A stretch of 45,927 nt of DNA from Hymenobacter sp. BT559 (GTDB lineage Bacteria > Bacteroidota > Bacteroidia > Cytophagales > Hymenobacteraceae), in NCBI RefSeq assembly GCF_017571525.1, contig NZ_JAGETY010000022.1, positions 1 through 45,927 of the forward strand, written 5' to 3'. This document shows, one piece after another, positions 14,868 through 22,756 of this stretch; within the stretch, counting starts at the first letter, position 1; every line of letters begins with the position of its first letter. Under the pieces are notes generated by a model that was not told the DNA's origin, searched no databases, and saw only the letters and a list, made by a program, of their open reading frames with translations. The translations under genes and the position numbers were made by a program.

Positions 14868-14945
14868 AAGCTATAAGTTTTACGACTGAAAATCAGCACT
14901 AAGCTACTGACGGCTAGCCGAAAAACAGCGGCCCCTCCCGGCTTA

Positions 14946-15590
14946 TTATTTGAGTTGGCTCGCTAGCTCGTTGAGCGCTTGGCTAACCTGTGCGGCGTGA
15001 CTCACAATAAGAAAATGCCCCGCGCCGGGCACGACATAGTCGATGGGGGCCGCCCCGGCGGGCAGGAGCCGGTCGCGCGTGCCATGCAGGCGCACCGCGC
15101 CGGGCAAGCCCGGTCCCTGCCAAGCCAACAGTTGCCCGGTAGCCCAACTGGCGAAAACGGGGTCGGTGTCGCGCAATATCTGGTGTAGCAGGCGATACTC
15201 GGTGCCACCCCTTGCCCCGAAAAACCATTGGGCCAGCCGCGGCAGGCAGCTTATTAAGCCAAACGGCACCAGCCGGTGCAGCCCAGCCGCGCCCGCTAGC
15301 CGCAGCACCGGCGCCAGCTCATGCGGGCCCCCGAGGCTGGAAATGAGCACTACCCGGGCCATGGGCCTCAGCCGGGCTATTTCCTGGGCCAGCAGCCCGC
15401 CAAACGATACGCCCACCAGCCAGCAGGACTCGGCTAGGGGCACCGACTCGGCCAGTCGGGCGGCGTAGTGCATCAGCGGCTCGGTAGGCGACTGTGGAGC
15501 CAGCCAGTTTAAGATGTGAACGGTGCCGTGCAGCCGCAAGCGCCGAAAAACGCGCTCATCGGCCCCTAGCCCCGGAATGAGGTACCACAT
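14946..15590 (-). CDS. Alpha/beta hydrolase
   Basis: A protein of about 214 residues with the alpha/beta hydrolase fold. The catalytic triad is visible: nucleophile Ser in GVSFGG (near residue 65), Asp in HGTRDRLLP (near 175) and His in PGAGHFLI (near 192). The oxyanion region is LIPGLGADERVF at the N-terminus. Substrate is unknown; the short lid suggests a small ester or thioester. The frame reads two codons further to a TTG at 15596, but the ATG at 15590 is preferred. An inverted repeat overlaps the region just before the start. Confidence 0.85.
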   Translation of the reverse strand: MWYLIPGLGADERVFRRLRLHGTVHILNWLAPQSPTEPLMHYAARLAESVPLAESCWLVGVSFGGLLAQEIARLRPMARVVLISSLGGPHELAPVLRLAGAAGLHRLVPFGLISCLPRLAQWFFGARGGTEYRLLHQILRDTDPVFASWATGQLLAWQGPGLPGAVRLHGTRDRLLPAGAAPIDYVVPGAGHFLIVSHAAQVSQALNELASQLK

Positions 15591-15593
15591 TTT

Positions 15594-15653
15594 CAATGGT
15601 TAATTTAGTAATGCTTAATGACATACCAGCTCAACGCACTTAATTAACCATTG
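15594..15653. repeat. Inverted repeat at the start of the hydrolase gene
   Basis: CAATGGTTAATTTAGT (15594-15609) is inverted as ACTTAATTAACCATTG (15638-15653), 15 of 16 bases complementary, separated by 28 bp. AT-rich; a possible operator, leader stem or mobile palindrome. Confidence 0.6.
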
Positions 15654-15678
15654 ACCATTAATAACTTAACTATTAGAA

Positions 15679-16095
15679 TCAGGGGGCTAGCCGGGCGTAG
15701 ATGCCTTCGAGGTAGAAGATGTTGTGCGGCTGGGGGTCGTCGGCTTCGTCGGCATCGGCCGGGAAGGTGACGGCCAGCTTGAGCGCCACGCCGGGCAGCG
15801 GTACGGGTGGGCTGTCCTCGGTGGTATATTCGAGCAAGCAGGGCCACTGCTCGGTGGTGGCCAGGGCGTCGGCTACTTCTTCGGCCAAGGCCTCGGCGCG
15901 GTCGCCGGCCACGCGCAGCAGCGTGTCGAGGGCCTGGAAGGGCAGGCCGAGGTGGAAGAAATGGTCGTCGTCATCACGAAACGTAGTGGCCCAGATGGTT
16001 ACGTCGTCGGTATTGTCGAAGACGATGGCCGTGAGCTGGACTTGCTCCACAAAAAAGTCGTCGTTGCTGACCAGGGCATCGCTCAAAAGCTTCAC
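15679..16095 (-). CDS. Hypothetical acidic protein (138 aa)
   Basis: I do not recognise a family. The protein is cytoplasmic, very acidic, with blocks of Asp (TFRDDDDHFF) and a helical middle (LLRVAGDRAEALAEEVADAL) followed by a beta segment (VALKLAVTFPADADEADD). No ATG is available near the front: the frame begins with GTG at 16095, directly followed by AAG CTT. It follows hemW by 59 nt on the same strand, so it may be in the same transcript. Confidence 0.6.
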   Translation of the reverse strand: MKLLSDALVSNDDFFVEQVQLTAIVFDNTDDVTIWATTFRDDDDHFFHLGLPFQALDTLLRVAGDRAEALAEEVADALATTEQWPCLLEYTTEDSPPVPLPGVALKLAVTFPADADEADDPQPHNIFYLEGIYARLAP

Positions 16096-16154
16096 GGCTG
16101 TGCAGGGAAAGGTGGGACGAAGGATACGGCAGCCCGCCCGGCTGCCGCCGCAAG

Positions 16155-17309
16155 CTACACCGCAGCGGCCGGCGCGTCGGCAAATAGCGCCAACGTAATG
16201 TGGTCGGCGAGTAGCTTGCCGGCATCGGTGAGGCGCAGCACCTGGTCATCGAGCGTAGCCATGCCCTGGGCCGTAAGGCTAGCCAGGTAATCGGCGCGCT
16301 CAGCTAGCAGATTGAGGCCCAAGGCGTCGCGCAGGTGCGCCAGGTCACAGCCCCGGCTAGTGCGCAGGGTAGTGAGCAAGTATTCGTTGGCCTGGTCGAG
16401 GGGCGAAAGCTGCTCCACAGTGGCGGGCACTTCGCCGCGCTCGAGCACGGCGGCCACGTACTGCGGGTTGTTGGCTACCGCATACTGGCGGCTGCGGCCA
16501 TCGAACGAGTGCGCGCTGGGGCCTAGCCCGAGGTAAGGCACGCCGCGCCAGTAGTTGGCATTGTGCCGGCTCTCGCGGCCAGGCTGGCAGAAGTTGCTGA
16601 TTTCGTACTGCTCGTAACCGTGTGCTCGCAGCTGGCCTAGCAGCATCTCAAACTGCGTGGCTACAAACTCATCGGGCGGCGCCACGAAGGTGCCTTTTTG
16701 GAGGCGGCGGCCAAAAGCCGTGTCGGGCTCAATAGTAAGCGCGTAGGCCGACACATGCGGCACCTGCAGTTCAAACAGCCTAGCCAGGTCTTCCTGCCAG
16801 ATGGCGTGGCTCGGGGCTGGCACACCATATATAAGGTCCACGGAAATATTCTCGAAGCCCGCCGCCTGTGCGGCCCGCACAGCCTGCCAAGACTCCTGGG
16901 CCGAGTGGGCGCGGTTCATCAGGCGCAGGTGCGGCTCGTGGAAGCTTTGCAAGCCGATGCTGAGGCGGTTGATGGGCGAGGCCGCCAGCTCGGCCAGCTT
17001 GGCGGGGCTGAGGTCGTCGGGGTTGGCTTCGAGGGTAATTTCGGCCTGCGGCGCCACCACAAAGTGGGTATGAATAGCCTCAAAAATGCGGGCTAGCTCG
17101 GCGGCCGTGAGCAGCGAGGGCGTGCCGCCGCCAAAGTAGATGGTTTCGAGCGGCGCAGCGGGGTCGGGCAGGTACTGTTGGCGCAGCGCCATTTCCTTCA
17201 CCAGGGCCTCTACAAAGCGGCTTTTCAACCCTAGCGAGGTGCTAAAGTGAAAATCGCAGTAGTGGCAGGCCTGCTTGCAAAACGGAATGTGGAGGTAGAG
17301 GCCGGGCAT
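16155..17309 (-). CDS. hemW: Radical SAM protein HemW (coproporphyrinogen oxidase-like)
   Basis: A 384-residue radical SAM enzyme. The 4Fe-4S ligands Cys11, Cys15 and Cys18 lie in PFCKQACHYCDFHFS, followed by the SAM-binding YFGGGTPSLL and EANPDDLSPAKL. The extra cysteine after the CxxxCxxC motif found in true HemN (CxxxCxxCxC) is absent, and the N-terminus begins MPGLYLHIPF, both typical of HemW, now viewed as a haem chaperone rather than an oxidase. The C-terminal part matches the HemN_C domain. It is divergent from the BamA/TamA-like gene with 124 nt between them. Confidence 0.92.
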   Translation of the reverse strand: MPGLYLHIPFCKQACHYCDFHFSTSLGLKSRFVEALVKEMALRQQYLPDPAAPLETIYFGGGTPSLLTAAELARIFEAIHTHFVVAPQAEITLEANPDDLSPAKLAELAASPINRLSIGLQSFHEPHLRLMNRAHSAQESWQAVRAAQAAGFENISVDLIYGVPAPSHAIWQEDLARLFELQVPHVSAYALTIEPDTAFGRRLQKGTFVAPPDEFVATQFEMLLGQLRAHGYEQYEISNFCQPGRESRHNANYWRGVPYLGLGPSAHSFDGRSRQYAVANNPQYVAAVLERGEVPATVEQLSPLDQANEYLLTTLRTSRGCDLAHLRDALGLNLLAERADYLASLTAQGMATLDDQVLRLTDAGKLLADHITLALFADAPAAAV

Positions 17310-17433
17310 GAGCGGGTAGAAAGCGCAATTTTTGCGGGCGCGAATAGCTTATAACAGTCAGCGACTGCGCCGAATTCAACAAAAATCGGGCTCCTGAAAT
17401 TAAAAAACGCCCGGCGCGTTTGCGTTCCCGACG

Positions 17434-19323
17434 ATGGCCCGACTCGCTACCCTGTTTTTGTGCGGCTGCTGGCTGGTGCTGCTCAGCATCGGGCTAGCCC
17501 GTGCCCAAACGCCCGATGCCGGGCCGGGCGTGGCCGTACCCAACGCGCCGGGCCTGGCTTCCCCTCCCCTGCCGCCCCCGGCTAGCCCCCAGCCAGCCGC
17601 CCCCAAGGCCCGCCAGCTAAGCCGGCCGCGGATACTGAAACTAGAAGCCGAGCCGGGCGGGCAGGCACTGGTGCGCCGCCTGCACCCGCGCACTACCGTG
17701 CCCGATTCGCTCACGGCGCTGCGCACGGTGCGCGAGCTGGTGCTAGCCCTCCAGGCCGATGCCTACCTCACAGCCTCGGCCGACGAAATGCGCTGGGGCC
17801 GCGACACAGTGCGCGTGCGCCTCTACGTGGGCGAGCAGTTTCAATGGGCCTACCTGCATAATGGCAACCTCGGTGATGGCCTGCTGACCCGCGCCGGCTA
17901 CCGCGAAAAGTTCTTTCGGCGCACGCCCTGGCACCCGGCCGACTGGGCCGCACTGCAAGAACGCGTGCTCACGGAAGCCGAAAACCAGGGGTACCCTTTC
18001 GCCACCATCGGCATCGACTCGCTGCGCATGAGCGGGCGCGACATCGCGGGCCGGGTGGTGCTCAAGCGCGGGCCGGCGGTTTACTTCGACTCGCTGCAAA
18101 TAGTCGGCACCAGCAAAACCAAGAAGCGCTTTCTCACTAAATACCTGCAGCTGATGCCGGGGCAGCCCTACAGCCAGCAGCGCGTGGTTGCCGCCGCGGC
18201 CCTGCTGCGCCAGCTACCCTACGTGCGCCTGCGCGCCGAGCCCGAGGTGCGGTTTGCCAAGAACCGGGCGCGGGTGTATTTGCTGCTCGACGAGCGTCCG
18301 TCCAACCAGTTCGATGCCATTGTGGGGCTCTTGCCCAATACCAACGGGGCTAGTGGGGTGCAGTTTACCGGCGATGTGACCATCAACCTACGCAACCTGC
18401 GCGGCGGCGGCAAGCAGGTGGGCTTGCAGTGGCGCAAGACCGACGCCATCTCGCAGCTACTCGATGCCAGCTACTTACATCCTAATATCTTCGGCACGCC
18501 CCTCGAAGTGGGGGCCACGTTCAACCTCTATAAGCAAACCGGCAATTATCTCACTATCCGTCCGCGCCTGCAGGTGAGCTACCCCACGGCGCGGGCCGGC
18601 CGGCTCACGTTTTTTGCCGAGCAGCGCAGCTCGCGCCTGCTGCTCGATAGCGCCGCCTACGCCAACCTGGGCACCCTGCCCAACTACCTCGACTCGGAGT
18701 ATAATTCCTACGGCCTGGGCTACTCGCGCGCCGACCTCGATGACTTGTATTTTCCGCACCGGGGGCTGTTTGTGAGCGCGCAAGGCGGCGTGGGCACCAA
18801 GACTATTCGGCGCAACGCCTCTATCAGTGAAGCACTTTACGACGGCCTGGCGCTACGCTCGACGCAGTACAGCTTTAGCGGGCGCGCCGAGCGCTACTGG
18901 GCACTGGGCCGGCAGGGCGTGCTACTGGTGCGGGCGCGCGGCGAAGGCTTGTTCAACCAGCAGTTTTTCCTCAACGACTTGTTTCGGCTAGGGGGCCTCA
19001 ACTCACTGCGCGGCTTCCAGGAAAATCAGTTCTACACGAATGCCTACGGGGTGGGCACGATAGAGCTGCGGCAGTTTACCGGTCCCGAGGGCTACGTGTT
19101 TGTCTTTGCCGACCAGGCCTTGCTGCAAGCCTACAACTTTACCACTACCCAGCTTAGCACGCACACCCTCGACTCGCCCACCGGGCTAGGGGCCGGCCTG
19201 AGCTTTCGCACGGCGGCGGGCTTGTTTCAATTTGTGTATTCGGTGGGCCGGTCGGAGTTTCTGAATACCGGCTTTTCGCTGTCAAATTCCAAAATTCACT
19301 TTGGCCTGACCAGTCGTTTTTAG
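17434..19323 (+). CDS. BamA/TamA-family outer membrane protein
   Basis: A 629-residue outer membrane protein of the Omp85 superfamily. It has a signal peptide (residues 1-24, ending LARAQ) and a Pro/Ala-rich linker, then one or two POTRA-like segments (GYPFATIGIDSLRMSG, VYFDSLQIVGTSKTKKRFLT). The C-terminal barrel starts near residue 290 and contains the Omp85 hallmark NDLFRLGGLNSLRGFQENQF, ending in phenylalanine (HFGLTSRF). With so few POTRA domains it is not the essential BamA; a TamA-like or lineage-specific translocation/insertion role is likely. It is transcribed alone. Confidence 0.85.
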   Translation: MARLATLFLCGCWLVLLSIGLARAQTPDAGPGVAVPNAPGLASPPLPPPASPQPAAPKARQLSRPRILKLEAEPGGQALVRRLHPRTTVPDSLTALRTVRELVLALQADAYLTASADEMRWGRDTVRVRLYVGEQFQWAYLHNGNLGDGLLTRAGYREKFFRRTPWHPADWAALQERVLTEAENQGYPFATIGIDSLRMSGRDIAGRVVLKRGPAVYFDSLQIVGTSKTKKRFLTKYLQLMPGQPYSQQRVVAAAALLRQLPYVRLRAEPEVRFAKNRARVYLLLDERPSNQFDAIVGLLPNTNGASGVQFTGDVTINLRNLRGGGKQVGLQWRKTDAISQLLDASYLHPNIFGTPLEVGATFNLYKQTGNYLTIRPRLQVSYPTARAGRLTFFAEQRSSRLLLDSAAYANLGTLPNYLDSEYNSYGLGYSRADLDDLYFPHRGLFVSAQGGVGTKTIRRNASISEALYDGLALRSTQYSFSGRAERYWALGRQGVLLVRARGEGLFNQQFFLNDLFRLGGLNSLRGFQENQFYTNAYGVGTIELRQFTGPEGYVFVFADQALLQAYNFTTTQLSTHTLDSPTGLGAGLSFRTAAGLFQFVYSVGRSEFLNTGFSLSNSKIHFGLTSRF

Positions 19324-19547
19324 CGCGGCTCAGACTTTGTCATCCTCATTTGCACCTCCTGTATATGACCTGGCAAGCACCAGCTACTGCCACATCGGCG
19401 GATTTCCGGCCAGGGTGTCACTTTTAGGCTAACCTACTGAGTGAAAAGCAGTCACAACGTCTGGATGTCAGCACAGGCAGCATCTTGTAGAAGCTGGTAC
19501 GTGGTTTGATTAAACAGACCCGAAGCCACCTAATAAGGCTCTTTGTT

Positions 19548-19937
19548 ATGAAACTTATCAGCCGCGAATTTATCCGTACTATCGCCCCCCAGCTCGACCT
19601 GCTGAACACTATCGGCGGTGGCGTGGCTCAGCCGAAGCTGCACGTCAACCAGCGCCCGAAGGGTGTGGTACTGCACGTGGCCATGCCGAGCGTGCCGGCC
19701 GAAAGCTTTCACGTAGTGCTGAAGGACAGCAAGCTCACCGTATATGGCGAGTTCCGCCACACGCCCGAGGACCAGCTTGCCGCTCCGCTGTTTGTGCAAA
19801 CCCTCGACCTGCCCCAAAACCTTGACCTGATGAGCATCAACGCTACCCACGACAATGGGGAGCTGCGCGTGGCCATCCCGTTCCGCGATGCGGAGGCTAG
19901 CCAGCCCCGCGAGATTGACATCCAGCCGGGCAGCTAG
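19548..19937 (+). CDS. Small heat-shock protein, Hsp20 family
   Basis: A 129-residue ATP-independent chaperone of the alpha-crystallin family. The domain is seen as PKLHVNQRPKGVVLHVAMPS, SFHVVLKDSKLTVYGEF and the DLPQNLDLMSINATHDNGEL to RVAIPF ending, close to the usual A-x-x-n-G-V-L pattern. The frame extends to 19506, but the ATG at 19548 gives the normal short N-terminus (MKLISREFIRTIAPQLDLL). Its stop codon lies in the loop of a perfect hairpin. The 224-nt upstream region contains no promoter I can name. Confidence 0.85.
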   Translation: MKLISREFIRTIAPQLDLLNTIGGGVAQPKLHVNQRPKGVVLHVAMPSVPAESFHVVLKDSKLTVYGEFRHTPEDQLAAPLFVQTLDLPQNLDLMSINATHDNGELRVAIPFRDAEASQPREIDIQPGS

Positions 19938-19946
19938 GCTGCCCGG
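19926..19946. other. Hairpin with the hsp20 stop codon in its loop
   Basis: CCGGGCAGC and GCTGCCCGG form a perfect 9-bp stem whose 3-base loop is the TAG stop codon (19935-19937). It may influence mRNA stability or termination. Confidence 0.6.
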
Positions 19947-19958
19947 CCCGTCGATACG

Positions 19959-20012
19959 GCCGGGACCGACCGGCCACTTTCTCTTTCCGCGATAACGCCG
20001 GGACCGACCGGC
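19959..20012. repeat. Duplicated 16-mer downstream of hsp20
   Basis: GCCGGGACCGACCGGC occurs at 19959-19974 and again at 19997-20012. Each copy is itself a small hairpin (GCCGG with CCGGC). Confidence 0.7.
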
Positions 20013-20035
20013 GCCCTTGGTTTCACCCTCTTGAG

Positions 20036-20067
20036 AGCCTCTGCGATGAGCAGAGGCTTTGTTATTT
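20036..20067 (+). terminator. hsp20 terminator
   Basis: AGCCTCTGC, loop GATGA, GCAGAGGCT, followed by TTGTTATTT. Confidence 0.85.
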
Positions 20068-20071
20068 CCGT

Positions 20072-20395
20072 TCAGTAAAAGAGCGGAATGAGCAGCCCGA
20101 ACCCTACCAGCAGGCTCAGCAGCAGCCAGCCCACCAGCTGGCCCCGGTAGCGGCGCGGCAGCTTGTTGCTGAGCACCAGCACGGCCGCCAGCACCAGCGC
20201 CAGGTGCAGCACCAGAAACGTCACCGTCTTGACCCAGTTGCTGACGATGGTGTTGTTGGGTTGGTATTGATTGGACTCGCCAAGGCCCGCTGTGGCAAAG
20301 CTCAACAAGTAAAAAGCAGCTACTTCAAAGGCTATGAAGCTTATCAGCCCCACGAGCAGGGCTAGCGGGCCCGATTTTTCGCGCAAGTCGGCCAT
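20072..20395 (-). CDS. Small membrane protein (107 aa), unknown function
   Basis: A 107-residue hydrophobic protein with three predicted membrane segments: about residues 11-33 (ALLVGLISFIAFEVAAFYLL), 56-76 (VTFLVLHLALVLAAVLVL) and 86-105 (LVGWLLLSLLVGFGLLIPLF). A charged KLPRRYRGQ loop lies between the second and third. No family is recognised. Twelve nucleotides separate it from the VF530 gene upstream on the same strand, so the two are likely co-transcribed. Confidence 0.65.
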   Translation of the reverse strand: MADLREKSGPLALLVGLISFIAFEVAAFYLLSFATAGLGESNQYQPNNTIVSNWVKTVTFLVLHLALVLAAVLVLSNKLPRRYRGQLVGWLLLSLLVGFGLLIPLFY

Positions 20396-20407
20396 ATACT
20401 CAAAAAG

Positions 20408-20668
20408 CTAGGGCAAGGGCCGGCCCAATACCTCGGCCGTGCGCAGGCGCACGTACAGGTCCTCCACCTTGGCCCGCGCCCAGGGCGTGCGCCGCAGAAA
20501 AGTGAGGCTGGATTTTACGCTCGGGTTCACGGCAAAGCAATTGAGCTTGATGCGCTCGTCGAGGCCGGTAAAGCCGTAGTGTGCCACCAAGTAGTCGAGA
20601 ATAGTGGCCAGGGTTACGCCGTGTAACTCACGGATTAAATGGCCGTTGGCATCGCGGGCATCGGGCAT
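20408..20668 (-). CDS. VF530 family (DUF2132) DNA-binding protein
   Basis: An 86-residue protein matching the VF530 family: HGVTLATILDYLVAHYGFTG, LDERIKLNCFAVNPSVKSSL and TFLRRTPWARAKVEDLYV are the conserved blocks. Members are small all-alpha proteins annotated as DNA-binding on structural grounds; their biological role is not established. The start MPDARDANGHL at 20668 adds a short N-terminal extension that may not be conserved. Confidence 0.85.
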   Translation of the reverse strand: MPDARDANGHLIRELHGVTLATILDYLVAHYGFTGLDERIKLNCFAVNPSVKSSLTFLRRTPWARAKVEDLYVRLRTAEVLGRPLP

Positions 20669-20764
20669 AAGCAGCAGCAGAAAATGAACCAGCCATGAAG
20701 CTGGCGGCTTTATACCTGCAAGCTACGGCCGCGCCCGGCATACGCCCGGCGGCGGGCCGTGCGT

Positions 20765-20772
20765 TACTTTTG
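20765..20772 (+). promoter_or_regulatory. Putative -7 element of the GH25 gene
   Basis: TACTTTTG matches TAnnTTTG exactly and ends 11 nt before the ATG at 20784. No TTTG -33 is seen. Confidence 0.4.
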
Positions 20773-20783
20773 GCCTGCTGCCC

Positions 20784-21725
20784 ATGCCCATGCCCGCCAA
20801 GTCGTTGTCTGCTGCTGCCCCGGCTACCGCGCCGCGCCGCGCCCCCCGGCGCGGGCGCTGGCGGCGCTGGGTACTGGCCGGGCTGCTGCTGGGGCTGCTG
20901 GGTGGCGGCGTTTACTACCTGCGCCACCAGCGCCAGCTCAACCGCTACGCCCGGCGCACTTGGGCCACGCTCACCACCCGCTACCTCACGGGCCACGAGA
21001 GCACGCCGCTGCTAGCCGGCTACTCGGTGCACGGCATTGACGTATCGGCCTACCAGGGGCATATCGACTGGCCCGAGGTGGCTCGCCAGCACGTGCGGTT
21101 TGCCTTTATCAAGGCCAGCGAAGGGGCCACCCTGCGCGATGCACGCTTTGGGCGCAACTGGCGCGAGGCCCGGGCGGCGGGCATTCTGAGCGGGGCCTAC
21201 CACTACTTTCAGCCTAGCCGCGACGGCCACGAGCAGGCCAGCCTCTTTATTCGCACGGTGCCCATCCGGCCCGGCGACTTGCCCCCGGTGCTCGACGTGG
21301 AAGCGCCGCGCTTTCACGACGTAGCCGAAATGCGCCGCGAAGTTCGCGAGTGGCTGCAGACTGTCGAAACCCACTATAAGGTGCGGCCCATTCTGTATTC
21401 CAACTACACTTTCTACCGCCACTACCTGGCCGGGCACTTCGACGACTACCCGCTGTGGCTGGCTCACTACGAAGTAGACCGCCCCGCCCTGCCCGCCGAG
21501 CGCTGGATTATCTGGCAGCACTCCGACGAAGCCTACGTGCCCGGCATTCGGGGCACCGTCGATTTCAACGTGTTTCAGGGTAGCTACGCCGCTTTGCAGG
21601 CGCTGCGCGTGGCACCCGCGCCGGCCCCGGCTAGCCCCCCACCAGCGGCTGCCCCCAAAAAAGCCGCCCGGCCCGGCAGCTTTCGCAAGCTGCTGAACCG
21701 GGCGGCCGAGTTGGTGCGGCGCTAG
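20784..21725 (+). CDS. Membrane-anchored GH25 lysozyme-like muramidase
   Basis: A 313-residue glycoside hydrolase family 25 protein that should cleave peptidoglycan between N-acetylmuramic acid and N-acetylglucosamine. A basic N-terminus and one membrane segment (WVLAGLLLGLLGGGVYYL, about residues 29-46) anchor it so that the catalytic domain faces the periplasm. Conserved motifs are HGIDVSAYQGHIDW (Asp86), FAFIKASEGATLRD, SGAYHYFQPS, PVLDVEAP (the Asp-x-Glu pair near residue 170) and WIIWQHSDE. A Pro/Ala-rich tail follows. A second ATG two codons downstream is an alternative start. It is divergent from the VF530 gene. Confidence 0.92.
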   Translation: MPMPAKSLSAAAPATAPRRAPRRGRWRRWVLAGLLLGLLGGGVYYLRHQRQLNRYARRTWATLTTRYLTGHESTPLLAGYSVHGIDVSAYQGHIDWPEVARQHVRFAFIKASEGATLRDARFGRNWREARAAGILSGAYHYFQPSRDGHEQASLFIRTVPIRPGDLPPVLDVEAPRFHDVAEMRREVREWLQTVETHYKVRPILYSNYTFYRHYLAGHFDDYPLWLAHYEVDRPALPAERWIIWQHSDEAYVPGIRGTVDFNVFQGSYAALQALRVAPAPAPASPPPAAAPKKAARPGSFRKLLNRAAELVRR

Positions 21726-21733
21726 GCGAAAGC

Positions 21734-21952
21734 CTACATTTTGGCCTTCATCTTTTCGCCGGCCATTTTCTCTTTGTGCATTTTACCATGCATTTTGCTG
21801 TGCATCATCTTATTCTCTTTCTTCTCCTCCATTTTGCTCTCCTTCTTCTCTTCCATTTTGCTACCTTCTTTCATAGGAGTAGTTTGGGCATGAGCAGTAA
21901 AGAACAGACCCGACAGTACAAGGCCAGCAGCGAGTTTAAGGGTATTTTTCAT
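21734..21952 (-). CDS. Small secreted Lys/Met/Glu/His-rich protein
   Basis: A 72-residue protein with a clear signal peptide (MKNTLKLAAGLVLSGLFFTA, cleavage after HAQ). The mature part is low-complexity: the tandem units SKMEEKKE, SKMEEKKE, NKMMHSKM, HGKMHKEK, MAGEKMKAK. Methionine and histidine together suggest binding of a soft metal such as copper, but the sequence could also be a simple charged spacer. No family is recognised. The stop lies 8 nt from the convergent GH25 stop. Confidence 0.6.
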   Translation of the reverse strand: MKNTLKLAAGLVLSGLFFTAHAQTTPMKEGSKMEEKKESKMEEKKENKMMHSKMHGKMHKEKMAGEKMKAKM

Positions 21953-22028
21953 GAGTTAGGTGTTAAGGGAAGGAAATGATTTCAGCCGAAAGATGAGCGT
22001 TAATTCCTGCATACTGCGTGAAGCCCCG

Positions 22029-22454
22029 ATGAATACCCTAATTATGCACCACTCCTCCACCAGGCTAGCTCACACTTTTTTCATTATCAGTCTACTAGCC
22101 TTTCTGGTTTCGGCTTGTGGCACCAGCAAATCGGCGTTCACCGAATCGGGCCAGGGCTCGTACTACGCCGATAAGTTCAATGGCCGGGCCACAACCAGCG
22201 GCGCGATTTACCGGCCCGGCCGGCTCACGGCCGCCCACAATACGCTGCCCTTTGGCACCCGCATCAAAGTGACCAACATCCGCAACGGCCACTCGGTAAA
22301 AGTGGTGGTGAACGACCGTGGCCCGCACGCCAAAGGCCGCATTGTCGATGTGTCGAAGCGCGCCGCCCGCAAGCTCGACCTCATTGATGCGGGCGTGGTG
22401 CCCGTGCGGCTCAAAGTGCTGCGCATGGGCCCAGTGGCGCACAAGGGCCGCTAG
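22029..22454 (+). CDS. RlpA-like lipoprotein (septal ring lytic transglycosylase family)
   Basis: A 141-residue predicted lipoprotein. A signal peptide with lipobox FLVSACGTSK is followed by a double-psi beta-barrel of the RlpA type: GQGSYYADKFNGRATTSG, TAAHNTLPFGTRIKVTN and VVVNDRGPHAKGRIVDVSK. RlpA proteins bind or cleave naked glycan strands at the division site. The catalytic-type Asp in VNDRGP is present. There is no SPOR domain, so this is the short form. Start chosen at the ATG at 22029 because upstream in-frame ATGs would precede the signal peptide with 12 or more odd residues. Confidence 0.88.
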   Translation: MNTLIMHHSSTRLAHTFFIISLLAFLVSACGTSKSAFTESGQGSYYADKFNGRATTSGAIYRPGRLTAAHNTLPFGTRIKVTNIRNGHSVKVVVNDRGPHAKGRIVDVSKRAARKLDLIDAGVVPVRLKVLRMGPVAHKGR

Positions 22455-22508
22455 GCCCAGCCGCTGGCAGCATGCCTGCTAAGTAACAAGTAACAGCAAC
22501 AACTAAAA

Positions 22509-22536
22509 GCGGCCCCTGCCGGGTGGCAAGGGCCGC
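22509..22536. other. Hairpin between rlpA-like gene and next small gene
   Basis: GCGGCCC and GGGCCGC form a 7-bp stem around a GC-rich loop, 55 nt after the rlpA-like stop. No T-run follows, so it is not a clear terminator. Confidence 0.4.
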
Positions 22537-22555
22537 AATGCACCATTTTTGCACC

Positions 22556-22756
22556 ATGAATATTCGCAAGCAGCTAACCTGGACGCCGCCCGCAGGCGCC
22601 AACCGCTTTTCGGCTCTCGACAGCTTCGTGCAGGCCGCCGAAGACGAGGACTGGACCGAGGCCGAAGTCCAATTTGTCATCGACGAGGTAGTAGAGGCCC
22701 GCGACGATGCCGAGGGCCTGGCCATTATGGTTGGCTACACGCAGCCCTGGCGCTAG
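22556..22756 (+). CDS. Small acidic hypothetical protein (66 aa)
   Basis: I do not recognise a family. The protein begins MNIRKQLTWTPPAGANRFSA and continues as an acidic helical segment (FVQAAEDEDWTEAEVQFVID, then EVVEARDDAEGLA), ending GYTQPWR. The frame is open from 22523, but the ATG at 22556 gives a coherent start and follows a CATTTTTG that resembles a -7 element. Its last 4 bases overlap the stop region of the convergent gene at 22753. Confidence 0.5.
   Translation: MNIRKQLTWTPPAGANRFSALDSFVQAAEDEDWTEAEVQFVIDEVVEARDDAEGLAIMVGYTQPWR

Noticed and set aside
19324..19547. Sigma-54 or known heat-shock operator before hsp20
   Set aside because: A TGGCA word is present, but the second half of a sigma-54 site is not, and no CIRCE-like repeat was seen.
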